From: Bacteroidales bacterium UBA1205
GTDB lineage: Bacteria; Bacteroidota; Bacteroidia; Bacteroidales; WCHB1-69
NCBI GenBank assembly: GCA_002309615.1
Contig: DBXT01000005.1
Location: 1-53,794 of the forward strand
DNA length: 53,794 nt
Direction: 5' to 3'
In this document: piece by piece, positions 1-7,651 of the stretch
Position numbering within the stretch: position 1 is the first letter of the stretch
Layout: each line of letters starts with the position of its first letter
Program-made: the position numbers and the translations under genes
Notes under the pieces: generated by a model
What the model saw: only the letters and a program-made list of their open reading frames with translations
Told to the model about the DNA's origin: nothing
Databases searched by the model: none

Positions 1-321
1 AAAGACAAGAAAAAGGCGGATGAAAGGTTAGAAAAAGTACAACAGTTTTTAGACAATCATGAATTTGTTTATTATGACAAATACCCGGATTATGAATTTC
101 TGTATGGAGCATTTAAAGATACTGATGCCTTGGTGGATTCTGAAAATGTTGAAGACAGAATAAGAATGGCCAAGTGGGGTTATGGTCTTGACAAACTAAA
201 AGACGATAAGGATTATAGAGTCCGCTTGGAAGTTGCGAAATCAGGTTATTTTGCACATCAACTTGTAAAGGATCCCCATCCGGAAGTAAGAAAAGCAGCA
301 TTAGAAAAAATGAAAGGGTAG
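1..321 (+). CDS. HEAT-like repeat protein, C-terminal part (cut by window edge)
   Basis: The frame is open from the first base to the TAG at 319-321, so the gene begins outside the window. The 106 visible residues start with a charged, helical stretch. They then show a repeated pattern of the form RxRxAKxGYGLDKLKDDKDYRVRxEVAKSGY, in which a short helix carrying VR alternates with a Leu-Lys-Asp-Asp loop. This is the pattern of the HEAT-like or leucine-rich-variant repeats found in many uncharacterised gut and environmental proteins, where they usually form a protein-binding solenoid. An internal ATG at 130 exists but would cut the repeat region. Function unknown; a scaffold or an immunity-type binding protein are both possible. 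Confidence 0.6.
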   Translation, partial: KDKKKADERLEKVQQFLDNHEFVYYDKYPDYEFLYGAFKDTDALVDSENVEDRIRMAKWGYGLDKLKDDKDYRVRLEVAKSGYFAHQLVKDPHPEVRKAALEKMKG

Positions 322-358
322 TCAACTCGTATATGCAATGATAAAGCACTAAAGAAAG

Positions 359-931
359 ATGAAACATTTGTTTTTTTGTATGTTGATATTGTCTGTTTTT
401 GTTTCAGGTAATATGCCCTTTGTGCAAGAAGCAACGGATTACAAGGACATTTATCGAAAATATTTGCAGCAAAACAAAGATATAGAACAATATACCGGAT
501 GGGAGTGGATATATGTCAACGAAGACGATATTCCTGAAATGGTGCTTACTACCGGATATCAGGCGGGAGGAGATATGTTGCTGGCTATTTATAACGGCAA
601 AGTGTATAGTAATTTTCTTCCGTTGTGTTTTCAATATATTCCTAAGAAAAACAGAATTTTAATCGGGAAAGGGTACAACGGAGACTATTCTGATAGTTAT
701 TATCAGTGTGTATGTAAGTTGAAAGAAGGAGAGCTCCGGACACTGGTTTGTGTAGAGGAGATACACAATTATGCCGATGATACAGACAAATATTTGCTGG
801 GCAATCGCTCTATTAGCAAGAGCGAATGTGACAGTATCTTACATAAGTATTATACCCGTTTCGGAAAATACTGCTTAGGAGGAAGTTGTTCTGATAATTT
901 AAAAGCCATGAAAGAAATGTGGGAACGATAA
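359..931 (+). CDS. small secreted protein of unknown function
   Basis: 190 residues. The first 18 or so are hydrophobic after MKH and look like a signal peptide, so the mature protein is probably periplasmic or surface-exposed. The body contains EDDIPEMVL, a form of the acidic 'DxDgIPEL' motif frequent in small secreted proteins of gut bacteria, and four cysteines that could form disulfides (CVCK near the middle, two near the C-terminus). It follows the HEAT-like gene by 37 bases on the same strand, so the two may be cotranscribed. I do not recognise a family with an assigned function. A role paired with the preceding gene is only a guess from position. Confidence 0.55.
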   Translation: MKHLFFCMLILSVFVSGNMPFVQEATDYKDIYRKYLQQNKDIEQYTGWEWIYVNEDDIPEMVLTTGYQAGGDMLLAIYNGKVYSNFLPLCFQYIPKKNRILIGKGYNGDYSDSYYQCVCKLKEGELRTLVCVEEIHNYADDTDKYLLGNRSISKSECDSILHKYYTRFGKYCLGGSCSDNLKAMKEMWER

Positions 932-1180
932 GGAGAATATTTAATCTTCTTTTTGCCCGAGAACAGTTTTATGTGTAATCATGTAGTTAAGGATTAATTT
1001 CTTATTAATCTTTCTGACTTAAAATTCCGGTTACAAATTCAGAGAAGAAATTTTTCTATTTGGCCTCTTACAGTTATATATAAATTGTTAGAGGGAAACT
1101 ATATTTTTGAAAAAAAAATGTTACATTTGCAGTATTATTTTGACTAATTTATTTATTTTAAATCTATAATAATCAAGGTT
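932..1180. other. intergenic region before purF
   Basis: This 249-base AT-rich stretch separates the small secreted protein from the PurF homologue. Apart from the -7 element at 1122-1129 I see no open frame, strong hairpin or repeat in it. Confidence 0.6.
1122..1129 (+). promoter_or_regulatory. -7 promoter element of purF homologue
   Basis: TACATTTG followed by C matches the Bacteroidota -7 consensus TAnnTTTG. It is preceded by an A-tract and ATGT, giving the TGn extension seen at several other promoters in this window. The start codon is 51 bases downstream. No convincing -33 TTG at the usual spacing. Confidence 0.55.
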
Positions 1181-2587
1181 ATGGGTGGTTTTTTTGGTGT
1201 TGCATCCAAGCATGCATGCGTAAGTGATTTGTTTTATGGTATTGATTACCATTCTCATTTAGGAACCAAGCGTGCCGGTATGGTTACCATGGATAACGGA
1301 ATATTTCATCGTTCTATACACAATATAGAGAATACATATTTCCGTAGCAAATTCGGTGATGAATTGGAGAAGTTTAAAGGAAATTGCGGAATAGGTGTTA
1401 TCAGTGATACCGATTCCCAACCGATAGTGGTCAATTCGCATTTAGGCCGGTTTGCAATAGTTACAGTGGCCCGTATCAATAATATAGCGGAGTTGGAGGC
1501 AGAATGTCTTTCTCTTAATCAGCAGTTTACGGAATTGAGTTCGGGTACTACCAATCCTACCGAATTGATAGCTTTGATGATTACCCAAGGAAAGGATTTT
1601 GTTGACGGCATACAAAATGTTTACAAAAAAGTTAAAGGGGCTTGTTCCTTATTGATACTTACCGACAACGGTATAATAGCGGCAAGAGATTATTATGGTC
1701 GCACGCCCATAGTAATAGGGAAAAATCAAAATGGCTATGCTATTGCTTTTGAAAGTCATAGCTTTGCAAATATGGATTATGAAATAGAACAATTTGTCGG
1801 GCCGGGCGAAATAGTAAGGGTTTCTCCTTATGGTTGTCAACAATTGTCGGCTCCTAATGACAAAATGCAGATATGTTCTTTCTTGTGGATATATTACGGA
1901 TTTCCTGCAACGCAGTATGAGCATATCAATGTGGAGAACACACGTTATATAGGCGGTTATGAATTGGGAAAAACCGACGATGTGGAAGCCGATTTTGTGT
2001 CTGCCATTCCCGATTCCGGCATAGGCATGGCGTTGGGATATGCCATGGGAAAAGGCATTCCTTATCAAAGAGGGATAGTAAAATACACGCCCACGTGGTC
2101 AAGAAGTTTTATGCCTTCTTCCCAAGTGATGCGGGAGCATGTGGCTAAAATGAAACTTTTACCCAACAGAGCATTGCTTTCGGGCAAAAGAGTGGTGTTT
2201 TGTGATGACAGTATAGTCAGGGGCACCCAATTGAAAGATAATGTGAAAATGATATACGATTATGGTGCCAAAGAGGTGCATATTCGTATCAGTTGTCCGC
2301 CATTGCTGTATGGTTGTAATTATTTGAATTTTTCTGCGTCCAAAACAGAAATGGAGCTCATCACCCGCAGGGTAATAAAAGAATTAGAGGGTGATAGCAA
2401 TAAGAATCTGCATCTTTATTGCGATGATACCACCAAAGAATATGCTAATATGGTAGAAATGCTCCGTAAGCATATAGGTGTTGACACGCTTAAATTCAAT
2501 ACCTTGTCAACCATTGCCAAAACCATAGGTTTACCCAAAGAACGTATATGTACACATTGTTTTGACGGGTCCAGCTTTGGAGAATAA
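1181..2587 (+). CDS. purF: amidophosphoribosyltransferase homologue lacking the N-terminal catalytic Cys
   Basis: 468 residues, the normal PurF length, with an N-terminal glutamine amidotransferase class II domain and a C-terminal phosphoribosyltransferase domain. The PRPP loop VVFCDDSIVRG is at residues 338-348. Cysteines at 232, 372, 457 and 460 match the four ligands of the [4Fe-4S] cluster in Bacillus-type PurF. PurF normally transfers glutamine amide nitrogen to PRPP in the first step of purine synthesis. The usual N-terminus is M-C-G-I, with Cys as nucleophile; here it reads MGGFFGVASK and the first Cys is residue 13. I recall the same MGG start in other Bacteroidales homologues, so it is probably not a sequencing error. 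The enzyme may use free ammonia, act with another amidotransferase, or have another role. Monocistronic, with its own promoter and terminator. Confidence 0.85.
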   Translation: MGGFFGVASKHACVSDLFYGIDYHSHLGTKRAGMVTMDNGIFHRSIHNIENTYFRSKFGDELEKFKGNCGIGVISDTDSQPIVVNSHLGRFAIVTVARINNIAELEAECLSLNQQFTELSSGTTNPTELIALMITQGKDFVDGIQNVYKKVKGACSLLILTDNGIIAARDYYGRTPIVIGKNQNGYAIAFESHSFANMDYEIEQFVGPGEIVRVSPYGCQQLSAPNDKMQICSFLWIYYGFPATQYEHINVENTRYIGGYELGKTDDVEADFVSAIPDSGIGMALGYAMGKGIPYQRGIVKYTPTWSRSFMPSSQVMREHVAKMKLLPNRALLSGKRVVFCDDSIVRGTQLKDNVKMIYDYGAKEVHIRISCPPLLYGCNYLNFSASKTEMELITRRVIKELEGDSNKNLHLYCDDTTKEYANMVEMLRKHIGVDTLKFNTLSTIAKTIGLPKERICTHCFDGSSFGE

Positions 2588-2610
2588 GGGTTAAATATGA
2601 TATATTAGCA

Positions 2611-2642
2611 GGGGAAGAGGAAAATACACTTCCCCTTTTTTA
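2611..2642 (+). terminator. intrinsic terminator after purF
   Basis: GGGGAAG (2611-2617) pairs with CTTCCCC (2629-2635) across an 11-base loop, followed directly by six T. It ends the purF transcript 24 bases after the stop codon. Confidence 0.75.
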
Positions 2643-2677
2643 TAAATAAAAAATTTAAACCGATAAGATATTTTGAG

Positions 2678-2685
2678 TATCTTTG
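2678..2685 (+). promoter_or_regulatory. -7 promoter element of the GreA-like/exonuclease pair
   Basis: TATCTTTG followed by C, 23 bases upstream of the ATG at 2709. An ATG at 2700 is closed after five codons by TAG, so it is not the start. Confidence 0.6.
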
Positions 2686-2708
2686 CTATTTGGAAAAAAT
2701 GAAGAAAG

Positions 2709-3155
2709 ATGGTTAGCAATTTAAAAGAACAGTTAATAGAGGCATGCATATTGCAGCAACAAAAAATAGCGGAAGAAAAGGAAAAAGCCGCCAACGAACT
2801 ACAAGAGCAAATCAATGCTTACGGTCAGAATAAAGACAGATATGATTCTTTTCGTACCAAACTCACCCGTAGCAAAGAACAATTGCAATTGCAGCAATTG
2901 CAAGCCATGAATACTTTAAAAGCATTGTACCAAATACCCAAAGAAAGCAGGCAAAAAGTGGAATACGGGGCAATAGTCGTTACCGACAAACAGCGTTTTT
3001 TTATTGCCGTAGGCATGGGAAAAATAACTTGTGCCGAAAAAGATTATTTTGTCATATCCGCAGCTGCGCCTATTTTTGCGGTTATGCAAGGCAAAAAAGT
3101 TAATGATGAGTTTACATTCAATAAAGTCAAACATAAAATAACAGCTATATTATGA
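2709..3155 (+). CDS. GreA/GreB-like C-terminal domain protein with coiled coil
   Basis: 148 residues. Residues 1-75 are a charged, Gln/Glu/Lys-rich helix that should form a coiled coil. Residues 85-148 form a small beta-rich domain with the pattern GAIVVTDKQRFFIAVGMGKI and a VISAAAPIF segment. The layout (N-terminal coiled coil, C-terminal FKBP-like fold) is that of the GreA/GreB transcript-cleavage factors and of a shorter Bacteroidota family often labelled GreA/GreB-like. Gre proteins bind the RNA polymerase secondary channel; whether this divergent member does so cannot be told from sequence. It overlaps the next gene by four bases (ATGA), so the two are translationally coupled. Confidence 0.6.
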   Translation: MVSNLKEQLIEACILQQQKIAEEKEKAANELQEQINAYGQNKDRYDSFRTKLTRSKEQLQLQQLQAMNTLKALYQIPKESRQKVEYGAIVVTDKQRFFIAVGMGKITCAEKDYFVISAAAPIFAVMQGKKVNDEFTFNKVKHKITAIL

Positions 3156-3859
3156 AATTTAAAGATATTGTATTCATTGACATTGAAACGGCGGGAGAAT
3201 ATCCCGATTATCAACATTTAAACCCTCGTATGCGTGTTTTTTGGGACAAAAAATCAGGGCAGATATCCAAACACGAGGAAGATACTCCTGAAACATTGTA
3301 TAACAGAGCGGCAATATATGCCGAATTCGGCAAGGTAATATGCATATCCATGGCGTTTACCAAAAATGAAAAATTGTGCATTACCTCTTATTATCATGAT
3401 GATGAAAAACACTTGCTTGCTTCTTTTGCCGAAATGTTGAATCAACATTTTTCCAAAGCACAATATCGATTATGTGCCCATAATGGTAAGGAATTTGATT
3501 TTCCGTATTTGTGTCGTCGCATGTTGATAAACGGAATAAAAATACCGAACATATTGCAAGTGCAAGGGAAAAAACCATGGGAGACACAATTTTTGGACAC
3601 CATGGAATTGTGGAAATTCGGCGATTACAAGCATTACACTTCATTGGATTTGTTGTCGGCAATATTTAATATCCCTTCTCCCAAAGATGATATTGACGGT
3701 AGCCAAGTGCACGAAGTGTATTGGCAGCAACATGATTTGGAACGAATAAAAACCTATTGCGAAAAGGATGTTTTAACAATAGCCCAACTTATTCGTTGTT
3801 TTATAGGCAAGCCTATGCTAACAGACGATGATGTGGAATATGTGCAGACAGGTGAATAA
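3152..3859 (+). CDS. DEDD-family 3'-5' exonuclease (PolB-exonuclease-like)
   Basis: 235 residues. Exo motif I is FIDIETAG at residues 8-15 (Asp and Glu ligands), motif II is CAHNGKEFDFPYL around residues 109-121, and motif III is YCEKD around 208-212, the Y-x3-D form of DEDDy enzymes. These should bind two metal ions and remove 3'-terminal nucleotides. The protein belongs to the Bacteroidota group annotated as predicted 3'-5' exonuclease related to the exonuclease domain of PolB, and has no polymerase domain. Its pairing with a GreA-like protein is suggestive of nucleic-acid maintenance but not proof of shared work. Confidence 0.8.
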   Translation: MKFKDIVFIDIETAGEYPDYQHLNPRMRVFWDKKSGQISKHEEDTPETLYNRAAIYAEFGKVICISMAFTKNEKLCITSYYHDDEKHLLASFAEMLNQHFSKAQYRLCAHNGKEFDFPYLCRRMLINGIKIPNILQVQGKKPWETQFLDTMELWKFGDYKHYTSLDLLSAIFNIPSPKDDIDGSQVHEVYWQQHDLERIKTYCEKDVLTIAQLIRCFIGKPMLTDDDVEYVQTGE

Positions 3860-3883
3860 TAAAGCAGCATCCTGCTTTATTAT
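3856..3883. terminator. perfect inverted repeat overlapping two convergent stop codons
   Basis: ATAATAAAGCAG (3856-3867) and CTGCTTTATTAT (3872-3883) form a perfect 12-base stem with a CATC loop. The stem contains the exonuclease stop on the plus strand and the gpsA stop on the minus strand. It probably ends or protects both convergent transcripts, although there is no long T-run on either side. Confidence 0.55.
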
Positions 3884-4884
3884 TTCATAACATCCAACAT
3901 TTTAATAAATTCTAACTTAATAGAGCTGTTTTCGTAAAGTATTCGGTAAACCATTTCTATAATAGGAATGTTTACGTCGTACGATTTACAAATTTCATGT
4001 ATACATTTTACTGCATAATAACCTTCTGCTATCATTTTCATTTCCAATTGTGCAGTGCGTACGGAATAGCCGCGTCCTATCATCATACCGAATTGTCGGT
4101 TGCGGCTGTACTGGGAATAGGAGGTTACCAAAAAATCGCCTAAATAAGGGGCAGAATAAAAACTTCGTTGCTCATTGGGTACCACTAAATTGAGAAAATG
4201 TGTCATTTCATTGATACAATTGGCATTGAAAGTAGCTAAAAGATTATCTCCGAAGCCGGCACCACGGAACATACCGCCTCCCATGGCATAAATATTTTTG
4301 AGAATAACAGAAAATTCTATTCCCTTCATATCCGAAGAGGTGTTAATATGTACATATTTGCAACGGAAGATATCGGCTATGGTGTTAGCCAAAGCAGTGT
4401 TGGAAGAGCCTGCGGTGAGGTAAGTTAATCGTTCGGCGGCTATTTCTTCAGCATGAGAAGGACCACAAACCACACACATGTTTTCTTCTGCTACATCAAA
4501 TTGAGAATGAATGTATTGGGTTACGGTAAGCATTTTTTCAGGAACGATACCTTTTATGGCAGACACTATTATTTTGTTTTTAAAATGTTTGGGTGTCAGC
4601 ACTTCCAAAGATTTGTATATATATGCCGACGGGACTACCAATATAATGATATTAGCTCTTGATACCACCCTTCGAAGGTTGTTGGAAATACGTATTTTTT
4701 TGTTGTTTAACAATGCTGACGATAAAAACAAAGGATTTCTTCCGTTGAGTTCCACCCCTTCTTTTATCTCCGGTTCTCTCACCCACCAATAGATAGGAGA
4801 ATGATTATTAGTTAATATTTTTACTATAGCAGTGGCCCAACTTCCACCACCGATGACTGCTATTTTTTGTTTTACGCGTTCCAT
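3880..4884 (-). CDS. gpsA: NAD(P)H-dependent glycerol-3-phosphate dehydrogenase
   Basis: 334 residues, typical for GpsA, which reduces dihydroxyacetone phosphate to sn-glycerol 3-phosphate for phospholipid synthesis in the cytoplasm. The N-terminal Rossmann motif is IAVIGGGSWATAI, with GGGSWA as the dinucleotide-binding glycines. VVCGPSHAEEIA follows in the middle. The conserved catalytic region reads SVILKNIYAMGGGM, and a helical C-terminal domain carries GFGDNLLA. It has its own -7 element in the 79-base gap after smpB and ends against the exonuclease gene. Confidence 0.93.
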   Translation of the reverse strand: MERVKQKIAVIGGGSWATAIVKILTNNHSPIYWWVREPEIKEGVELNGRNPLFLSSALLNNKKIRISNNLRRVVSRANIIILVVPSAYIYKSLEVLTPKHFKNKIIVSAIKGIVPEKMLTVTQYIHSQFDVAEENMCVVCGPSHAEEIAAERLTYLTAGSSNTALANTIADIFRCKYVHINTSSDMKGIEFSVILKNIYAMGGGMFRGAGFGDNLLATFNANCINEMTHFLNLVVPNEQRSFYSAPYLGDFLVTSYSQYSRNRQFGMMIGRGYSVRTAQLEMKMIAEGYYAVKCIHEICKSYDVNIPIIEMVYRILYENSSIKLEFIKMLDVMK

Positions 4885-4905
4885 GTTTTCTTATACATAT
4901 TTTTG

Positions 4906-4913
4906 CAAAGATA
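4906..4913 (-). promoter_or_regulatory. -7 promoter element of gpsA
   Basis: On the minus strand this reads TATCTTTG followed by C, 21 bases from the gpsA start codon. It is preceded by ATGG, giving the TGn extension shared with other promoters here. Confidence 0.6.
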
Positions 4914-4963
4914 CCATTATTTTTCATGATAGCCTTACAGGTTAAAAATAATTATAGGCATTT

Positions 4964-5428
4964 TTATATTTCATCTCTTTTGGATGCCCTAAGATTGTCT
5001 TTTTCTTTTATACTTTCCCTTTTGTCGTACATTTTTTTGCCTTTAGCCAATGCGATTTCCACTTTGGCTAATCCTTTTTCATTGATATATAATACGGTAG
5101 GGATAACCGTAGTACCTTTTTCATTCAGTTTAACGGCAATTTTTCTTAGTTCTCGTTTGGTGAGTAACAATTTTCTATCCCGTTTGGGAAGATGATTATT
5201 GTAGCTTCCTTCCATATATTCGCTTATATGCAGGTTGTGCATCCATAATTCATTATTGATAAAACTGCAGTATGCATCAGTAAAACTGGCTTTGCCTGCC
5301 CGTATAGATTTAATTTCCGTGCCGGTGAGCACTATGCCTGCGGTATAGCGTGTGAGTAGAAAAAATTCAAATTCGGCTTTGCGATATTTGATTTTTATTT
5401 TAGCGTCTATTTCATTTTTTTTGTTCAT
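4964..5428 (-). CDS. smpB: SsrA-binding protein SmpB
   Basis: 154 residues, normal for SmpB, which binds tmRNA and places it in stalled ribosomes for trans-translation. Conserved features are the N-terminal RKAEFEFFLL, the LTGTEIKSIRAGKASFTDAYC segment in two pieces, and HNLHISEY. The basic C-terminal tail (KKMYDKRESIKEKDNLRASKRDEI region) enters the mRNA channel in known SmpB proteins. No tmRNA gene is visible in this window. It is the last gene of the run dsbD - DUF5687 - ABC ATPase - smpB, 11 bases after the ATPase gene. Confidence 0.93.
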   Translation of the reverse strand: MNKKNEIDAKIKIKYRKAEFEFFLLTRYTAGIVLTGTEIKSIRAGKASFTDAYCSFINNELWMHNLHISEYMEGSYNNHLPKRDRKLLLTKRELRKIAVKLNEKGTTVIPTVLYINEKGLAKVEIALAKGKKMYDKRESIKEKDNLRASKRDEI

Positions 5429-5439
5429 AATGTAAGTGT

Positions 5440-6135
5440 TTATACGGCAAAATAACCCTCCAATTCTTTAAGCGTGTTTTCATTGGTGGCAATGTCTTTT
5501 ACTATATGTCCGTTTTCGAGTATTACAATACGTTTGCACACTTCGGTAATATGGTTTAAATCGTGCGAAGATATGAGTAGGGTGATATTTTTTTGCACTT
5601 GCAAATCGTTGAGAAATCGTTTGAGGCGTATTTGCGAAGAAGGGTCTAAAGCGGTAAAAGGTTCGTCCAGAATAAGAATTTTGGGATTGCCTATAAGGGC
5701 GGCTGCTATACCTATTTTTTTTTGGTTTCCTTTGGAATAATCCCGTATCAGTTTTTTGGTATCGCTGATTTCTCCATTAAAAAAATCCTGCATGGAATCT
5801 GTAAATGTCGCTATTTCTCCCGATGTCAGATGATGAAGTTTGCCGATAAATTGAAAATACTCATTTACGGTAAGAAAGTCGATTAAAAAATTTTCATCCA
5901 AAAAAGAACCGACATACGATTTCCATTCATCGTTGCGTACTACGGGAGTATTGTTGATAAGCACTTCTCCTTCGGTGGCTTCTATTAAATCAAGAATAAG
6001 TCGGAAAAGGGTGGTTTTTCCCGCGCCGTTGTTTCCGACCAAACCAAAACTTTCACCTTCGGTTATGTGTAAGTCTTCAATATGTAAAGCAATTTTATCT
6101 CCGTATGTTTTCTTTAAATGTTTTGCTGTTATCAT
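5440..6135 (-). CDS. ABC transporter ATP-binding protein
   Basis: 231 residues, a single nucleotide-binding domain. Walker A is GNNGAGKT (34-41), the signature is the variant YSKGNQKK (133-140) instead of LSGGQ, Walker B is ILILDE (153-158), and the switch His is 191. It is of the single-subunit exporter type that pairs with a separate membrane protein. The partner is the DUF5687 protein encoded 10 bases upstream in the same operon. The substrate is unknown. Confidence 0.88.
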   Translation of the reverse strand: MITAKHLKKTYGDKIALHIEDLHITEGESFGLVGNNGAGKTTLFRLILDLIEATEGEVLINNTPVVRNDEWKSYVGSFLDENFLIDFLTVNEYFQFIGKLHHLTSGEIATFTDSMQDFFNGEISDTKKLIRDYSKGNQKKIGIAAALIGNPKILILDEPFTALDPSSQIRLKRFLNDLQVQKNITLLISSHDLNHITEVCKRIVILENGHIVKDIATNENTLKELEGYFAV

Positions 6136-6145
6136 AATATTTTAT

Positions 6146-7630
6146 TTATTCATTTTGGCGGAAGCCTTCCAATAGAGCGTATTTTTTTTGATTAAATTTG
6201 TTAATGCAGATTCTAAGCCAATATTTTTGCAGGCACAAGCCTATAACACCCATTAAGGCAAAAGCACCTAATATTACATAAGTGTTCAACCATATATGCA
6301 GAATGGCGATTATTATCACAGGCAAAAAGAGGGGAAGTAAGATGAAAAAGTTTTTGAAAGAAAAACCTTGATAATTAAATGCAGAATTATTTTTTAAATC
6401 TATACGTTTGGAATTATAAATGGCAAAGTATAAAATAAAATATGCCAACACCCCTATATTGAACAAGCAAGCTGCTATATGATAGGCTACTATATGCCAA
6501 CCTATAATAAAATAGGGAGAGGAGAGAATAAAAAAGCAAATATTCATAATTTGCATGATGTATAAGTTGGCTTTCAAATAGTTTTCAATGGAAATATTGT
6601 TGGTCATTAATCCGTCAAAATGAGAACTGTCCCAACTGATAACCATTTGTCCGAACATAATCATAAATGTACCTACAACGTAAATGGCACAAAAGAAAAG
6701 CCATCCCGGATTATTTTTATATATGGGGTCCAAATAATATAAAAGGCCGAAAAAAAGAAAAAAGAAGGACATATAAAACAAACTTTTGCTTTTTTTGTGT
6801 CGGAGCAAAAGTTTTATCTCCATGCCTATGATATCCCCTATCAAACCAAAACGGTCTAAAAATTCCAAGCGATAAGTTTTTATCTTATGGTTCTTATTGA
6901 TATCAAATTTTTCCACATAGCGATTGTGAAAAAGATATTGAAAATTAGCAATATAAGCTATTATAACTATTGATAATGGAATGAGCATGCCATAAGCATG
7001 AGTAATGGTCCATAGCATACAGGCACGGGATATTTTGCATAAGGATATGCCTCCGAAAAATTCCATGCAGATAAATGTTGCTATAATAAGAGATAGTATT
7101 AATACGCCTATCCATTCCGAAGAAAGTTTGCGTTTGAGATAACCGGCCGCAAGATGATTGAAGCATATCATGAATGTCATGCAGCACACATAATTAACGG
7201 CAACTCCCGCATCGTAATACTTACTTACCGATTGTATGGCAAAAGGAATAGCCATAAACAACAGCAAATAATTGAAAGGGTGAAGTACTGGAGTGATAAT
7301 CAAATAATTTATCAGTGTTTTTCTGTGTATGGGCAAATGTTGATAGGTGTGAATTTGAATGCGTTGTAATTGTTGCATGATAATACGGATAAGCGTGCCT
7401 CCCAAATAGAGATAAAGAAACACATTACCCGTTAATTCCACGGGATTTTGGTCAAGATGAATTTCTTCTAAAATATTATCCAGCAGAAAACCCAAAGTAA
7501 GCAATACTCCTGCCATATAGAGCACACCTATCCACGTCATCACGGTGAAAAGGGTATTTTTATAATATCCTTTCGCTCTTTTTTGTTGCAAGAATTTTTG
7601 TCGGATAATATCAAAAATAATATGCTTCAT
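6146..7630 (-). CDS. DUF5687 family ABC transporter permease
   Basis: 494 residues with about ten to twelve hydrophobic membrane spans spread along the whole length. It starts MKHIIFDIIRQKFLQQ, resembling the Bacteroidota family DUF5687, which is regularly encoded beside a small ABC ATPase. That is the arrangement here, with a 10-base gap. The charged stretch NKNHKIKTYRLEFLDRFG lies between spans and could contact the ATPase. A role in export or envelope homeostasis is inferred from the pairing; no substrate can be named. It follows dsbD by 21 bases. Confidence 0.75.
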   Translation of the reverse strand: MKHIIFDIIRQKFLQQKRAKGYYKNTLFTVMTWIGVLYMAGVLLTLGFLLDNILEEIHLDQNPVELTGNVFLYLYLGGTLIRIIMQQLQRIQIHTYQHLPIHRKTLINYLIITPVLHPFNYLLLFMAIPFAIQSVSKYYDAGVAVNYVCCMTFMICFNHLAAGYLKRKLSSEWIGVLILSLIIATFICMEFFGGISLCKISRACMLWTITHAYGMLIPLSIVIIAYIANFQYLFHNRYVEKFDINKNHKIKTYRLEFLDRFGLIGDIIGMEIKLLLRHKKSKSLFYMSFFFLFFGLLYYLDPIYKNNPGWLFFCAIYVVGTFMIMFGQMVISWDSSHFDGLMTNNISIENYLKANLYIMQIMNICFFILSSPYFIIGWHIVAYHIAACLFNIGVLAYFILYFAIYNSKRIDLKNNSAFNYQGFSFKNFFILLPLFLPVIIIAILHIWLNTYVILGAFALMGVIGLCLQKYWLRICINKFNQKKYALLEGFRQNE

Positions 7631-7651
7631 GGTAAGAGCGAGCCTAATATG

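Noticed and set aside
4964..5428. tmRNA gene near smpB
   Set aside because: No tRNA-like ends or tag-encoding frame were found in the adjacent gaps, which are 11 and 79 bases long.
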